The notes below the pieces were generated by a model, which ran no database searches, was not told where the DNA came from, and worked only from the letters and a program-made list of their open reading frames with translations. Position numbers and translations under genes: made by a program. A stretch of DNA of 64,000 bases from Plectrocnemia conspersa (Eukaryota; Arthropoda; Insecta; Trichoptera; Polycentropodidae), in assembly GCA_009617715.1 (NCBI GenBank), contig VTFK01000220.1, positions 186,001 to 250,000 of the forward strand, written 5' to 3'. Positions 50,211 through 62,122 of the stretch are shown in pieces; positions within the stretch are counted from its first letter, which is position 1; every line of letters starts with the position of its first letter.

Positions 50211-50525
50211 ATATAATATTTGGCTTATGTGGATTTTTTATATCAATTCAGAGGGTCTCAATATTTCTTATAAAAAAAATACAAATAATTTATATATATA
50301 TGTTTAATTATTTCGTATTATTTTCTTTAAAAATCAGTTACATTAAATCAAATTAAATAAATATTATATTATATATAAAATATATAAAATATTATACTCA
50401 TATATAATTTTAATGTTTTTTATTTATTATTTCTTTAGTTTTATATGTTAATATACGACTCTCTGTACCTAAAAATATAAATATCGAACGCCGTACATGT
50501 ACGGCGATACCGCACGAAGGGTTAA
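50211..50525 (+). mobile_element. second copy of the palindrome-ended TTAA repeat
   Basis: This copy aligns with 17884-18166 from TTTGG(C/T)TTATGT to the right end CGCCGTACATGTACGGCGATACCGC...GGGTTAA (TTAA at 50522-50525). Here the 18-bp terminal palindrome is perfect. The reversed end, TTAACCCTTCGTGCGG, resembles piggyBac-like termini. The left boundary was not found and may lie further left. Confidence 0.6.
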
Positions 50526-50829
50526 TATACTATTTTAATCACGTACTATATATTACATATATTTTTTATATATCAAAATTTCTCGAAAACTCTCGAGAAA
50601 ATTGACAATGTGATTTCTTGAGAAATAAAAATCATCGATAAAACCAGAATGCCTAATTCTAATTCAGTAGTTTTAGGTAAAAATCACTTATGATTACAAA
50701 ATTAATACTTTTTTAACTTAAAAATCGATAATAATACTTCAAATTTATAATTTAATTAAATTAAATGTGTATTATGTATTAAAATTCACCATAACCAATG
50801 ATTAAATACAATATTACAAAATCAGTGTT

Positions 50830-51140
50830 TAATTAAAGATATCGACTGTAGCAAAATCCTTAGTGACAACGCTCCAGTTTCATAAGTTGCCTACAAAATG
50901 GCGCCGGAGCAATTAGCATGATGCGTCCGTATTACTTTTATAGGTCACCCTGTAATAATGAAATGGTAGGCGGACCCTAAGCGCCGCCTACTAAAATATG
51001 TATTTAGAAAATGTGAAACGAATTAAGCCGACCGTTATTATCGAGAGCGGCCACCGTGAGCGTTCCTTAATCATTCCGGCGTTTCTCAACATGCGTGTCG
51101 CGTCAACGTGCCCCAGAAATGACAACAAAACGAGTCTTTA
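50830..51140. promoter_or_regulatory. GC-richer intronic island with a YY1/Pho-like core
   Basis: Balanced composition; AAAATGGCGCCGGAG near 50896 has a Pho/YY1-type core, and AGCGCCGCC follows near 50980. Candidate regulatory block. Confidence 0.25.
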
Positions 51141-53159
51141 AAATATTTAAATAAAAAAAATCGTAAACAAACGTATTAAGAAACGTTAGAGTCAAATTAA
51201 TTTCTTATATAATACATCCTTGTCGATGGTGGAATATTATTAAGAATAGTTTTTTATTTTAATAATTCACATAACAACATACCATTAAAAGACCTTCACA
51301 ATCAAAATGAATAATTTAAGCAATTTAAGCTGGACAGAGTTAAGATAATGTAGATGATGTTATTGTGTATAATATGATAAATTGAACATGCTGGGTGGTA
51401 TAAAAATAATACAAAACAGTATCGATCTTTAATATATTTTATTCTTGTAATTTTATGACGCCTTGTTAGCGCTTATAAAATGATGCAGAAAAAACGAGGG
51501 TTCAGGGGGATTAAATTAACACACATACTACTCGTATATGTATTTAATATTATATAAATAGGAACCTCCCCACTATCTACTAACCGCTTGGGGTTGGAAT
51601 TAAATTAGAAGCGTCATTACGCGCCATCACATCCCCTTTACGACTGTATGATAATTATATAAGCATTCCATGACGACGTCAAATACCCAAATTGATAGTC
51701 TTTGATTAAATATTTGCGCAACGGCGACAATTTGACCCTCGGAACGACTCTGGGGTGGTTTTTTAACGTAGGAAAATGTTAATGACATTATAGAAGTAAT
51801 AGTAAACAATCGATAAACGTTTGCAATCTTAGTGTATTGTATTTAAATATCTATCAAAAAAAATTATATGTAGAAGATATTTTGTTGTTTAAGTACGCCC
51901 AATTAAGTTTATAATTGTGAAATTTTGATTTAGTTTAGTTTGAGTGCCGTAATGGCAGTGAAAGTAAATCCTGTTATTAACATATTTTTATCTTAATTTA
52001 TTAGCTTATATTTTAAATTTGTTAAAAAAAATTAGATTGTAATAATAAAAAAAATATACATCAATGCATCTTTTTAATTTTTTTAAGGTTTTTAGTCTTT
52101 ATTGACTTTGATTATTTAAACTATAAGATAAACAAATTATTTTTTTAGTAAGATGTGATTGTAAATAACTGTTATTTATAAATTGAAAATATGTATCATT
52201 TTCTTTTTATTATTTTTTTAGTATAAATACATCTGCAATATTTATAGAAATTATTTCAAATAAATACTTATTAAAATAGAACTTTGTTAAATCATATTTA
52301 TATTCTTAATAGCTATATTTTATTTTTTAAAGTGGTTCCTTTTTTTTAAAGCCCACGACAAATAAACTGTGTACTAATCAAGCTCTAAAAATTTTGATTA
52401 GAATTTATTGATGTCAATTTTAACAAGACCACATGAGTTGGAATTCAGTATATTATAAATTTGCATTATATTATTATTTAAATATTTATATTTTGCTTAT
52501 ACATTATTAAACAAGCGGTAGATACGCATTATGTTTGAGCATTATGATTATTTTAGAATTTCCTGAGCAATTTCATGTAATGATAAATACACGGGAAGTG
52601 TGAAGTCCGCAGTACTTCCGTGTCATAGAGATTATGACTTTTTGAAATTATTAAATAAACTGAAACAATATATTTTAAGTAATCTCTAAATATGATATTT
52701 TACTATTTATTTTTATGATTTTTTTCATATAAAATGAAAAAATCATTTTTATTTATTAACTTATTAAAAATACATTTAAATATTGAAGAGGTAGCAAACA
52801 TTTACTATCCACGTTTTTTTATAAATGATATAAGCATTTAGGATCATAGGGGAAAAAATGTTGAAAGATACTTTTTTAAATATATTCAAGGTATACAGTA
52901 CTTGATCAGATATATCTACACCTCTCATGTATTTATTGTAATAAAATTGCTTTGCATATCACTTTGTGTTTTATACTAGACGATTAAAAAAATAAAGAGT
53001 TTGGCTGATGATATGTATAAAATTTCTACTGAACCTCATTGGACCTGGAAGTTGTATTTCTGTCAATTTCTTTGCTTTCTGAACTTTCGATGAGATTAAA
53101 AACTCTGGTTTTTTAAGTAAAGTAAAAAGCAATATATATTATTAGCAAAATATATTTCT

Positions 53160-53900
53160 TATCTAAAACACATGCGGCACGCGGGAACTGTCAATAGATA
53201 CTGACGTAACATGTGCACCAAGGAGCGCGATCGTGCTCCTTGGAACTCAAATGGTTACTAGTTCTTTTTACATGAAATTAAAAATTATTGTTTTTTTTTA
53301 CTTTTAATACATTTAAAAATATAAATATAACTGTGGCAAAGGCTTTAAATAAATTATTTCACCATAAAAAAATTTTGCACCGCAAAATATATTTTTTTGC
53401 TCTTGATCAGTTTTATTATTGTTATTATTTATTTAAATATTTCACACGACTTTATGTGTGCGTTTTATGTGCGTGTGTACGTAAGGGTATACACGGCGCA
53501 CTTTGGGCATAAATAGCTTAATGCCCGATCATCAAATACCTATTTCCGATCTTACGATCTCAGTCCGAAGTTTTGGGCTCTCGCCTCCCTTAGTGCGCCT
53601 CTGCGCCATCGTGTAGGAGTTTATACGTGGTTTATGGCCGGCTCGCGAAAGCTGTATAAATTTAATGCCATCGGTACACGTTACCAAAACAAAACGTGTC
53701 AACGAGCTTTATACGCGTGTTTGTTAACGTAAACCACCGGCGTGTGCTTTCAGACCGTGCGTCAACACAGAGTTGCTCTTTTGCCGAAGCCAAACAACTA
53801 TAATACCATCATGGACGATGATGGCTTGGGCTAGAATAATATAAACGGTGGAAAAGCGGTAAATCGGCGATTAATCGCCGCAATACGTGATGCTTACTAT
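53160..53900. promoter_or_regulatory. GC-richer intronic island with near-perfect palindrome
   Basis: An extended balanced-composition stretch, interrupted by an A/T-rich part at 53270-53440. It contains the 26-bp palindrome at 53218-53243. No coding signal; the 74-codon reading at 53288-53512 is low-complexity. Among the longer candidate regulatory blocks of intron 1. Confidence 0.3.
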
Positions 53901-54879
53901 AACTATTCAGTAAAAGCGCTTTTGTATATTTTGTATAAATCGATAACTTATGAAAAAACATTTTATATTATAGGGTTCAAAAATAATGCATATTAATTTT
54001 CAATATAAAAATTCAGCTTTAACGCTAAAATTGTAATAATTTACAACTGAACAATATATTTATATATAGAAATAATGTGACCTGTTTTCGTGAAAGTACT
54101 TGATACTTAGAATAATATTTTAATTAATAACAATGCATGTTTTATAATAAATATTGATTAACAAAGAGTGTATTTTTTTCTGTAAGTTGAAATCCAATAA
54201 AAATATTTTTTTTCTACCTAATTATTGCAAATAATACAAATTAAAATTGAAAAAAATATTATTTAGTTAATTTATGATACTAAAACTGATTTTAGTAATA
54301 TGTGAAATTCATTCATGTAAACTGTATAAAGAAGCACTAATATTAGTTTATATACGATTTATTATAAAACTAGTTACATATAAAATTTCAAAAAAATGTG
54401 TACCATTTTATATCCACCAAAAAAATTACAGAAATTAATAAGCCATTTTTAATACACAAATTAAATGCATTGTTATTAAATTTCTAATAATAAACCTTTT
54501 TTATAAATTAAATATTTACAATATAGATTTTAAAGTGAAATAACAAATAACTATAATAAAATCATTTGTGCTACAAAAATGTATTACTAGTCCCTAAAAA
54601 ATGTTTTAAGCATACAGTTTTTGAAAATAATAAACACGTATTGTAAAACTTTTGTATTGATATTTGGAGATAAACTTTTATCTTGGAAACTGAAATTAAA
54701 AAAAATTAATTCTTCCAAAATTTTTTTACGTAGCTGCATATTTTATGAATTTTATTTCAAAAAAATATGCTACAGCTGCTACAAAAAATATTTGTGCTAT
54801 ATAAGGAGACATATTAAATATCAGATAATGCCCCAGATGCTATAAAAATAAATCTAGTGTTTTTGATTTAATGGATGAG

Positions 54880-55190
54880 CCATGAAGTGGACCACACAAC
54901 TTGGGCGTTGAAATAGTCAATCGAGCTGAGACTAATGCGGTAGGTAATCACTTAAAAATTAACAATCAAGATCGCTACTTTAAAATTTACTACCCAAAGA
55001 TGCTTACAAGATATTGGATTTGGGTTTACAAAACAATGATAGTCCACATGTGTATGTTTTTGCGCAAAAATAATAATTACAGCAATTTCTATAAAATCAT
55101 ATTACTGTGAACGATAAGTCATTTATTCAATTGTGACTTATGTAAAAATGGTGATTCTAACCCCTAAATCCGCATTGTATTCTAAAAATT
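54880..55190 (+). other. unassigned relic, possibly a transposase fragment
   Basis: A 69-codon open stretch (54901-55110) and the preceding LMDEP-SGPHNLG reading give the feel of a decayed mariner linker (DEP-SGRP), but the later residues do not follow a known transposase. Composition is slightly more balanced than the neighbours. Confidence 0.25.
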
Positions 55191-57771
55191 CTTTTTTTTA
55201 TACATCGTGAGATTCCTAAGATAGTATATTAAACTATTAATAAAATAACGACAGAAATATATTACTCAAAAAAATATTATCCAACATAGCAACACACTGC
55301 TAGATTAACTCAGGAGAAATCTGCAACCTGAATTGGGTAGTTTTTTTAATTTCTATATTCGCTGAACCCTTTGGACTAATGTTTGTTTTTTTTCATTAAA
55401 TTTAATGAAAAAATAATAAATTAGCTACAATAAGTTAAATCAGCTCATGTCGATTGTTTTAATTCTAAACCAGCAAATCATTACAAATAGGGCATTACAA
55501 TTAATTTATTAAGACGGTAAATAAAGGTTTTATAAATTGATGAAAATTATATTATATACAGAAAAAAATCGAGTTTTATTTTAAAAAACGTCATTACTTT
55601 CTGAATTTATTTGCTTATTATATAAATATAATACATCATAAGTGTATTAATAGATATGTTTGAAGGTTTAGGTTCGGATTTTTCACAAACTAAAAATTTA
55701 ATATCGAATTTTTTACTACTTATTTTCTTAAAACATAAAAACAATAACTCTTAAAAGCATTTCATTATTTTAGTGATAAACATATACATACATAACATAT
55801 AATACTTTACAATAGTCCGATTCTTCAATTGCATGCATTCAAAGATGATTTTATCTTTACAGATTAGTTAAAAAATATTACAATATAGTGTAATATGCAG
55901 TTAAATCAGCAAAAATCATTTGAGACCATTTATATCATAAACTTACATAATTTTATGATATAAATATTTATTAAAAAAATAATTATTTACCAAGAACTAT
56001 ACTAGAAGTTTTTTAATAAATAAAATAAATTAAAATAAAAAAGTTTGTTATATATAAATTTTAGTAAAAATCTTCTTAATTAATTACATAATTTATCTGA
56101 AGAAATTATTTGAAAAGATCGCGAATAAAAACTAGAATGTATAAATTTCGTGAAACTTTTTTTTATAATATATTCTTAAGATACTGCAGATAATTCATAA
56201 GTGACTAAAAAAATGTAGATACTTTTATTAATATTACATAGGTAAGTATTGCAATATATTTATTATCTTATAAAAATATTTAATACAAGCTATTTTCAAC
56301 TATAATGTAATATATGAATTTAAGTCTGACGCAAAATATTCTTATTAAAAAAAATTCTTTTAGCAGTTTAAGGATTATACTATTATTATATACGCGTAAT
56401 ATAATCCAGTGGAATAATCGGCAGACGAATGTAAAAGGTTAAAAGTGTACGCATACAAAATATTTTTTCTACTCACATATCATTAGTAAGCTGTACGGTC
56501 ATATAGAGACAGGTAAAATATTTACACTGATGGGATTAAGCTGTCAATTTCGAAAGAATGTGAAACGACTGTTTGATTACTTATAATATATTTAATATTC
56601 AATCGTATATACGCATGAAGATATAATACATAGTTTATTAAACTATTACTGAGACACGTAATGGTTATATATTATTTTTAACAAGTCACAAACCATTCAA
56701 CCGCCATTTTGATTGTCAGTCTTAGCAATACCAATGTAATCGAAACACTATAACATTTGAAAAACGTTATCAAATAAACTATGGATTTAATAAAATTAGC
56801 GTTTTTACGGGACACTCTATGAGTCTATATATATATGTAGTACATATATATAGTATACGCGTCCAATTATATATATAAGCACAGACGTGAAATCATCAAG
56901 CTATGACGAATACATTTTACTGTATGCGCCAAGGTCTAAAACTTAACATTTATTTCCAACAAACGGAAAAATAAATATATAATTCTGCCAATTACCGCTT
57001 GTTTATGTGTAAACATTAAATAATTAAATGTTTCTATATAGTTTTTACGATACTAATTCGCTACGAAATTAGTGTAACGCGAAAAATCGATTTCATACTT
57101 TAATATTGTAGAATTGTTTACTTATTTTTTACCTATATGTTTACATGTAATCCACTTTAATGGTGCATATGTTTATTTAAACTGACTTTATTGCTGTAAT
57201 TACTTTTTATCGGCAAATATTTTACATGTAAGATGAGATATTTTTAGACAAACTAATTAAGGTTTGCTCTGCTAGGATAATTTATTGGCTATCTGTGTTT
57301 ATAGAGTAGTATAAACATTAATATGGAAGAAATTTTCAATATTATTTTAATGCAATGCGTATAGTTTCAAACTTTTATAATGTAAATGCACAACGAATTT
57401 TCGATAAAAATATAGTTAAAAATATCCACAATTTCAGTTTTAATTTGTAATATCTACACACTTAAATTAGTTAACAATACATTGTATTTTATTCTTACTA
57501 ATATGTTGCTATTTAGTTTTATTGTAAATAATAAAATGGGCTTTTAAAGTATAAAACAATATAAAATTATTATGATAAAGTAAGTTAAAATTATGCAATA
57601 AAAATCAGTTCCGTAAAATTAAATCCATCTATAATAATAATTTAAGAAATTAGTATTATTATCTAGATCAGCTCTGTTAAACTGCCGGCCTACGAATCTA
57701 ATCATTTGTTTAAATATTATAAAAAAATACATATATTCTAACTAATATATTAATTAAATAAAAAAACGTGT

Positions 57772-57795
57772 TCATATCAGCGGCCGCTGATATGA
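57772..57795. other. 24-bp perfect palindrome containing GCGGCCGC
   Basis: The two halves TCATATCAGCGG and CCGCTGATATGA are exact complements with no loop, in an otherwise A/T-rich segment. Possible dimeric protein-binding site; no element ends recognised. Confidence 0.7.
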
Positions 57796-57959
57796 GCTTT
57801 CTGCATAAAAATTAATATTATTCAAATAATATTTTACGTGACATTAATTGACTTTTTAATTATCTACACTTTTTTCATTTGATATGTTTGCAAAAGAAAA
57901 AATTGCCCGCAAACTGAGAGAAACTAGACAGCACTGATCTAGATAATTAAATACTCTAT

Positions 57960-60120
57960 TTTTACGATATTTATCTAAAGAGGCATCAAAATCTTAAGAC
58001 AAACTAAGAGGTATAAAATACATCAGTTTTGAAATATAACTCTGCTAAAAGTATGCTAAATACAGTTTTTGTTAAATAAAAATCTTAAAAGAACCATAAA
58101 ATATTTCGAATAGAACCGGATGCTATTATATAAATACAGGAATAGTATTATTGAGATTAATTTTGCTAACTTATGCTTCATTGCAGTTTTTGATACATAA
58201 TTCGTTTCTATTCAAATAAATCCTATTTGTTTTATATTTTTATTAAAATCAGATTGTTTTAAAAAAAAAACACAACATCAAATAAATTTAAGTTGATGTT
58301 AAGAGGCATATTTTGTAAAACTTATGCTACATTGCAGTTTTTGATTAGTATTTATATTTTATACAATTTATTAAAAATTAAAAATTAATAATATTATTTA
58401 AGGTAGATCAAAAAGTACATATTATATTCAGATATATCAATAGAATTAATATATATTAATTAACATACCTTTTGTATAATTGCAGTTTTTGATACGTAAT
58501 TCTATTCTATATAAATTAATCTAACTTAGAAAATGAGTAGTATTATCTTTACCAAAGTCCATAAGTTTTGCATAATAAAATCGAAAAATGTATTATATAT
58601 TTTTTAATATTACTAATGGATTTTAGATACATCAATAAAAATAATATTTTTTTTTATCTAAACCTTTACAAAAATGTTTTTATTTTTTATATGAATTAAC
58701 CCAATTATATAAATAAATATTAGCAATTTTTTATATGAATTAACCCAATTATATAAATAAATTATTAATAAACTCTAAAAGTTTTGCATAAGAAAATCTA
58801 AAAGTGCAATATAATTTTTTAATATTACATAAGGTTTTAAGACATATCGATGGATACAATATTTTAAAACAAATTTAGCTCAATCTTTGAAAAAATGTTA
58901 TTATTCTTAAATCCGACTGTTTCACGTATATTTCATCAAGTTTTATAATGTAGCAATATAAATAATAAAAAAAATAACTATATCTTTGCAATATTGTAGT
59001 TTTTGATGTGTTATAATTTTCTATCCATATTAGTCCAATTTAATAAATAATTATTATTTAATTGTTTTGCGTAAAATAACAAAATAACAAATAAATATTT
59101 CATATTTAGACGTTTTAAGACAAATTAATACAAATACTAAGAAAAATTTAGCTCCATCTTTACAAGATTGCAGTTTTTGATATGTTGTTATTTTCTATCC
59201 ACATTAATCCAATTCAATTAATCAATAATATAAGTCTAATTATTTATTATAAAAAAAACAAATAACCTGAAATTTTTTAAGACATATCAATAAAAATAGT
59301 GAGAAAAGTTTAAATAAACTTTTATAAATAGAATTGCAGTTTTTAATGTAATATTATTTTCTATATAAATTTATTTAATTTATTAAATAGGTATTATAGT
59401 ATCATTAACAAGATCCAATTGATTTGCGTAAAGAATCTATTATATTTTTATTTTAACTATACGTTTTAAGATATATTTATAAAAATAATGGGACAAATTT
59501 AGCTGAACCAAATTTTTGTCATGGTATCAGTTTGCGATACAGATGATTCGAATTTAGTAAATTAATATTATAATCTTTCATAAAGCCCGATTGTTTTGCG
59601 TAAAAAATATATGATTTAATATTTTATATTTAACTAAGCGTTTTACGACATATCAATACAAAAAATGTCATTTTTTTATTGCATTAGATTGCAGTTTTTA
59701 TTATTCAATTGTTTTTTTAAATAATTAAATTATATATCAAAAAATCAAAAATAACAGCAATCATATAAATCTATCTATACATAATTTAATAAATGAATAT
59801 AAATATCTTTATTACGTTAAAACTTTAAAAAACTCAAATATTTTGAATCAATCTGTAAGTTATATAATTATTAAGATAAATTTAATTTAACTTGTGTTAC
59901 TTCAGTTACGTATGTAGTTCTAAATAAAGTAGTGCAATTAAAAAATCAATCATCACAAATTAGTCCATTTATACACAATTTAATTGATTCGTAATATATT
60001 CATTATTATATTTTTTAGACAAATATTTTGCAATTATGCAAAATTGCAATTTTTATGAGAAAATCTAATATTTTAAATTACACTGAATGAATAAGATAAA
60101 TTTTTGCAACACTTAAATCG
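57960..60120. repeat. degenerate tandem array next to exon 1
   Basis: The word ATTGCAGTTTTTGATA or close variants recurs at about 58183, 58332, 58478, 58993, 59166, 59332, 59524 and 59690, giving a unit of roughly 150-190 bp. Linked words are AAGACATATCAATA and AAGTTTTGCATAA-AAAATC. A short exact duplication with a period near 47 bp lies at 58675-58765. The array begins about 0.6 kb inside intron 1. Confidence 0.7.
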
Positions 60121-60694
60121 AAGGGGGGGGGGTGAATTTCAACTAATATAAAATTAATCAGCTCGTTTCAGCAATAAAAGATAAATTAGACGTGTGTGTA
60201 TTGGTTGTATATATACGTATACATTAGCGACATCTGTTATTGTCCCTAAAAATCGATTATAACTATGATAAAAATGATTTTTACTCACCATATCTGGCAT
60301 AACATTAAAATATTTAACATCACACATCAGCTCCGATTGGAACTCATTATTGGTATTTTTATTATTAATAACAGACAGTCTTTAATTCTTGCACATTAAT
60401 ATTATTTATTTACGTCAGCTCGATAGCATCACTGTTTTGTTTATTTAAAAAAAACACTATTGTTGAACTTTGAACAGTTTTTATTTTATGCACATATGAG
60501 ACAAGCGATGTGCCAGTACCTGGAACGAGCAATTAAATTTATATAAGAAGTATAGATGTGTGATTATTATTGCTAATCGCGTGCGATTGATCGCTTTTGC
60601 AATGTATTTATTTTATGTATATATATGTTTCGCAGCAGATATTTTCACATACGCATTTAAATATGTATATATGGGCTTTTTAATTGAGACTTAC

Positions 60695-60736
60695 CTGAGT
60701 TGGTGGCGAGCCTCTGAAAGCAAACTGTGACGTCAT
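60695..60736 (-). CDS. mirr: mirror-like Iroquois homeobox gene, coding exon 1 (N-terminus)
   Basis: This short first coding exon encodes 14 residues, MTSQFAFRGSPPTQ. The ATG (complement of 60734-60736) sits in a good animal start context, with AAAA before the ATG. The exon ends at a perfect donor, CAG|GTAAGT, whose GT is the complement of 60693-60694. It ends in phase 0, which matches the phase-0 acceptor of exon 2 about 31 kb away, and the joined frame stays open through exons 2 and 3. It lies 0.2-0.8 kb downstream of the GC-rich island that looks like the promoter. The link to exon 2 is inferred from phase, strand and the absence of a better upstream exon; the residues alone are too few to assign by family. 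An alternative first exon upstream of exon 2 or outside the window cannot be excluded. Iroquois proteins are nuclear transcription factors. Confidence 0.72.
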
Positions 60737-60889
60737 TTTCGTTCTTCTTTCTTGATTGTAAGTCTTTATTGCAGGTACTTTTTAATGATTATCCATTTTT
60801 TTGAATCGTAGCACGTTCACTTGTTATTCACATTATTGTTTATGGCACGACACGTGTGCACCAGGTGATCACGGTTGGCACCTCTGTGG
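60737..60889 (-). other. probable 5' leader of mirr with two minimal upstream ORFs
   Basis: The sequence between the GC island and the exon 1 ATG is probably transcribed 5' UTR. On the minus strand it contains an ATG followed directly by TGA (60828-60833) and a four-codon upstream ORF, ATG GAT AAT CAT TAA (60782-60796). Start-stop elements can damp translation of the main frame. This holds only if transcription begins upstream of 60833 and no 5' intron removes these bases. Confidence 0.35.
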
Positions 60890-61560
60890 ATTTTTGCGTT
60901 CGAGTGACGGTCGTGGTGGGGGTAGCGTTCAGAAAAGTGGTGGGGGTTGATTTTTTAAATTATTTTTAATCACTTTTTTTAAATGGGTGATTATTTTTTT
61001 GAATAATGTTAAGGCACGTTTATCGCGGAGTATGGTTGTGGAGCGCCGGAGGTATGAGCGTTGTCGCGCGAGGTATACGGCGCGTAACCCGGGTGACAAA
61101 TCGTGCGGTGCGGACCTACCGGCTTCAATGTCGGAACGCGTTTGTAAATCGGGCGAAGAAACAGAAAAAACGGCCGAGTGAGACGCTCCTACCGTGTGGT
61201 GGTGGGGGGCCTTTTGCGTCTCGCTCGCAGCGACGTGTGCGAGAGAGACGGCAACTCGCGCGCCGCCGTGCTACCCCCGCCCGCCCCGCCCCGCGCGGCG
61301 ATTGATCTTAGTCTTTCTACCGCGAGTGCATATAAAAATGCTGATTGTTTTTTGTTTTTCCGCCGGCCCCCCGCTACACGGCGGGCTACCCCCACTACCG
61401 ACTGAGCTGCGACGGCACGCCCACCGAAGAAGCGGCGTCCAATCACAGCACGCAAGAAATTTTCCCACCCTGCGCAGTCCGGATGAGCGTGTCATTCGGT
61501 GCTCGGCAGTGGCGCAGTCCGCGCGTGCGGAATAGGGCATAGCTCGCGCGGCACCCGCAC
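60890..61560 (-). promoter_or_regulatory. GC/CpG-rich island, probable mirr promoter and 5' leader
   Basis: This roughly 670-bp block is rich in GC and CpG in a window that is otherwise mostly A/T, and it lies 0.15-0.8 kb upstream of the exon 1 start codon on the minus strand. On that strand an arthropod-type initiator match (TCAGT) occurs at the complement of 61401-61405. A GAGA-type run (GAGAGAG, about 61241-61247, plus strand) is also present. On the plus strand there is a TATA-like word (TATAAAA, about 61331) and a TCATTC initiator-like word near 61494. The block is open in several frames on both strands, but this follows from its composition; none of these readings resembles a known protein or has clear splice signals. 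The exact transcription start is inferred, not seen. Confidence 0.5.
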
Positions 61561-61962
61561 GCGCGACAACTATAAAGCTTAATTAATAATAAATCGGACA
61601 TATATTCATATAAACATACAAACATAATAATATACAATTATTTATAAATAATTTTGCTAATAAATGTGTTTTACAGCGGTATTTCGAGTCAAAAATCGAA
61701 TTGTGTTACATTGTTTATCTAAACTAGTGTATTGTGCATGTGCTAATAATATAATCTAGTTAAATTTCATAATAAAATCACGTAAGTAATGTTGCATTTA
61801 ACTATAAAAATGTATAATTTTAACCTATTGCATATTTTCAAAAAAACACATTTTTCCTAATTTTATGCATAAAACATAAACTATGTAATTATTTAATATC
61901 CATTGTGTGTAAATTTAAATCGTAATAAACTTTATCATGTTATGAGTTTTTATTATAAGACC

Positions 61963-62122
<160 letters not shown>

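Larger units (their letters stand above)
29375..60694 (-). other. mirr intron 1 (about 31.3 kb)
   Basis: The intron is bounded by the exon 1 donor GTAAGT and the exon 2 acceptor TTGTCCACAG. It contains no supported coding exon. It contains a tandem array (57.96-60.1 kb), mariner-type relics (30.0, 36.8, 41-42 and 45.9 kb), a TTAA MITE (46.77 kb), a second TTAA repeat (50.2-50.5 kb), a fold-back MITE (44.36 kb), two tRNA-like or pogo-like pieces, and GC-richer islands listed separately. Remaining stretches, for example 34.0-36.4, 51.2-53.1 and 55.2-57.7 kb, are A/T-rich unique-looking DNA in which I see nothing specific. Confidence 0.8.

Noticed and set aside
60987..61637. Nine overlapping open readings of 64-113 codons on both strands in the GC island
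   Set aside because: GC-rich, stop-poor promoter DNA opens several frames at once. The peptides are Arg/Ala/Pro-rich without domains, and no clear splice acceptor supports an exon (for example the YPHYRLSCDG reading near 61380 has no AG before it).
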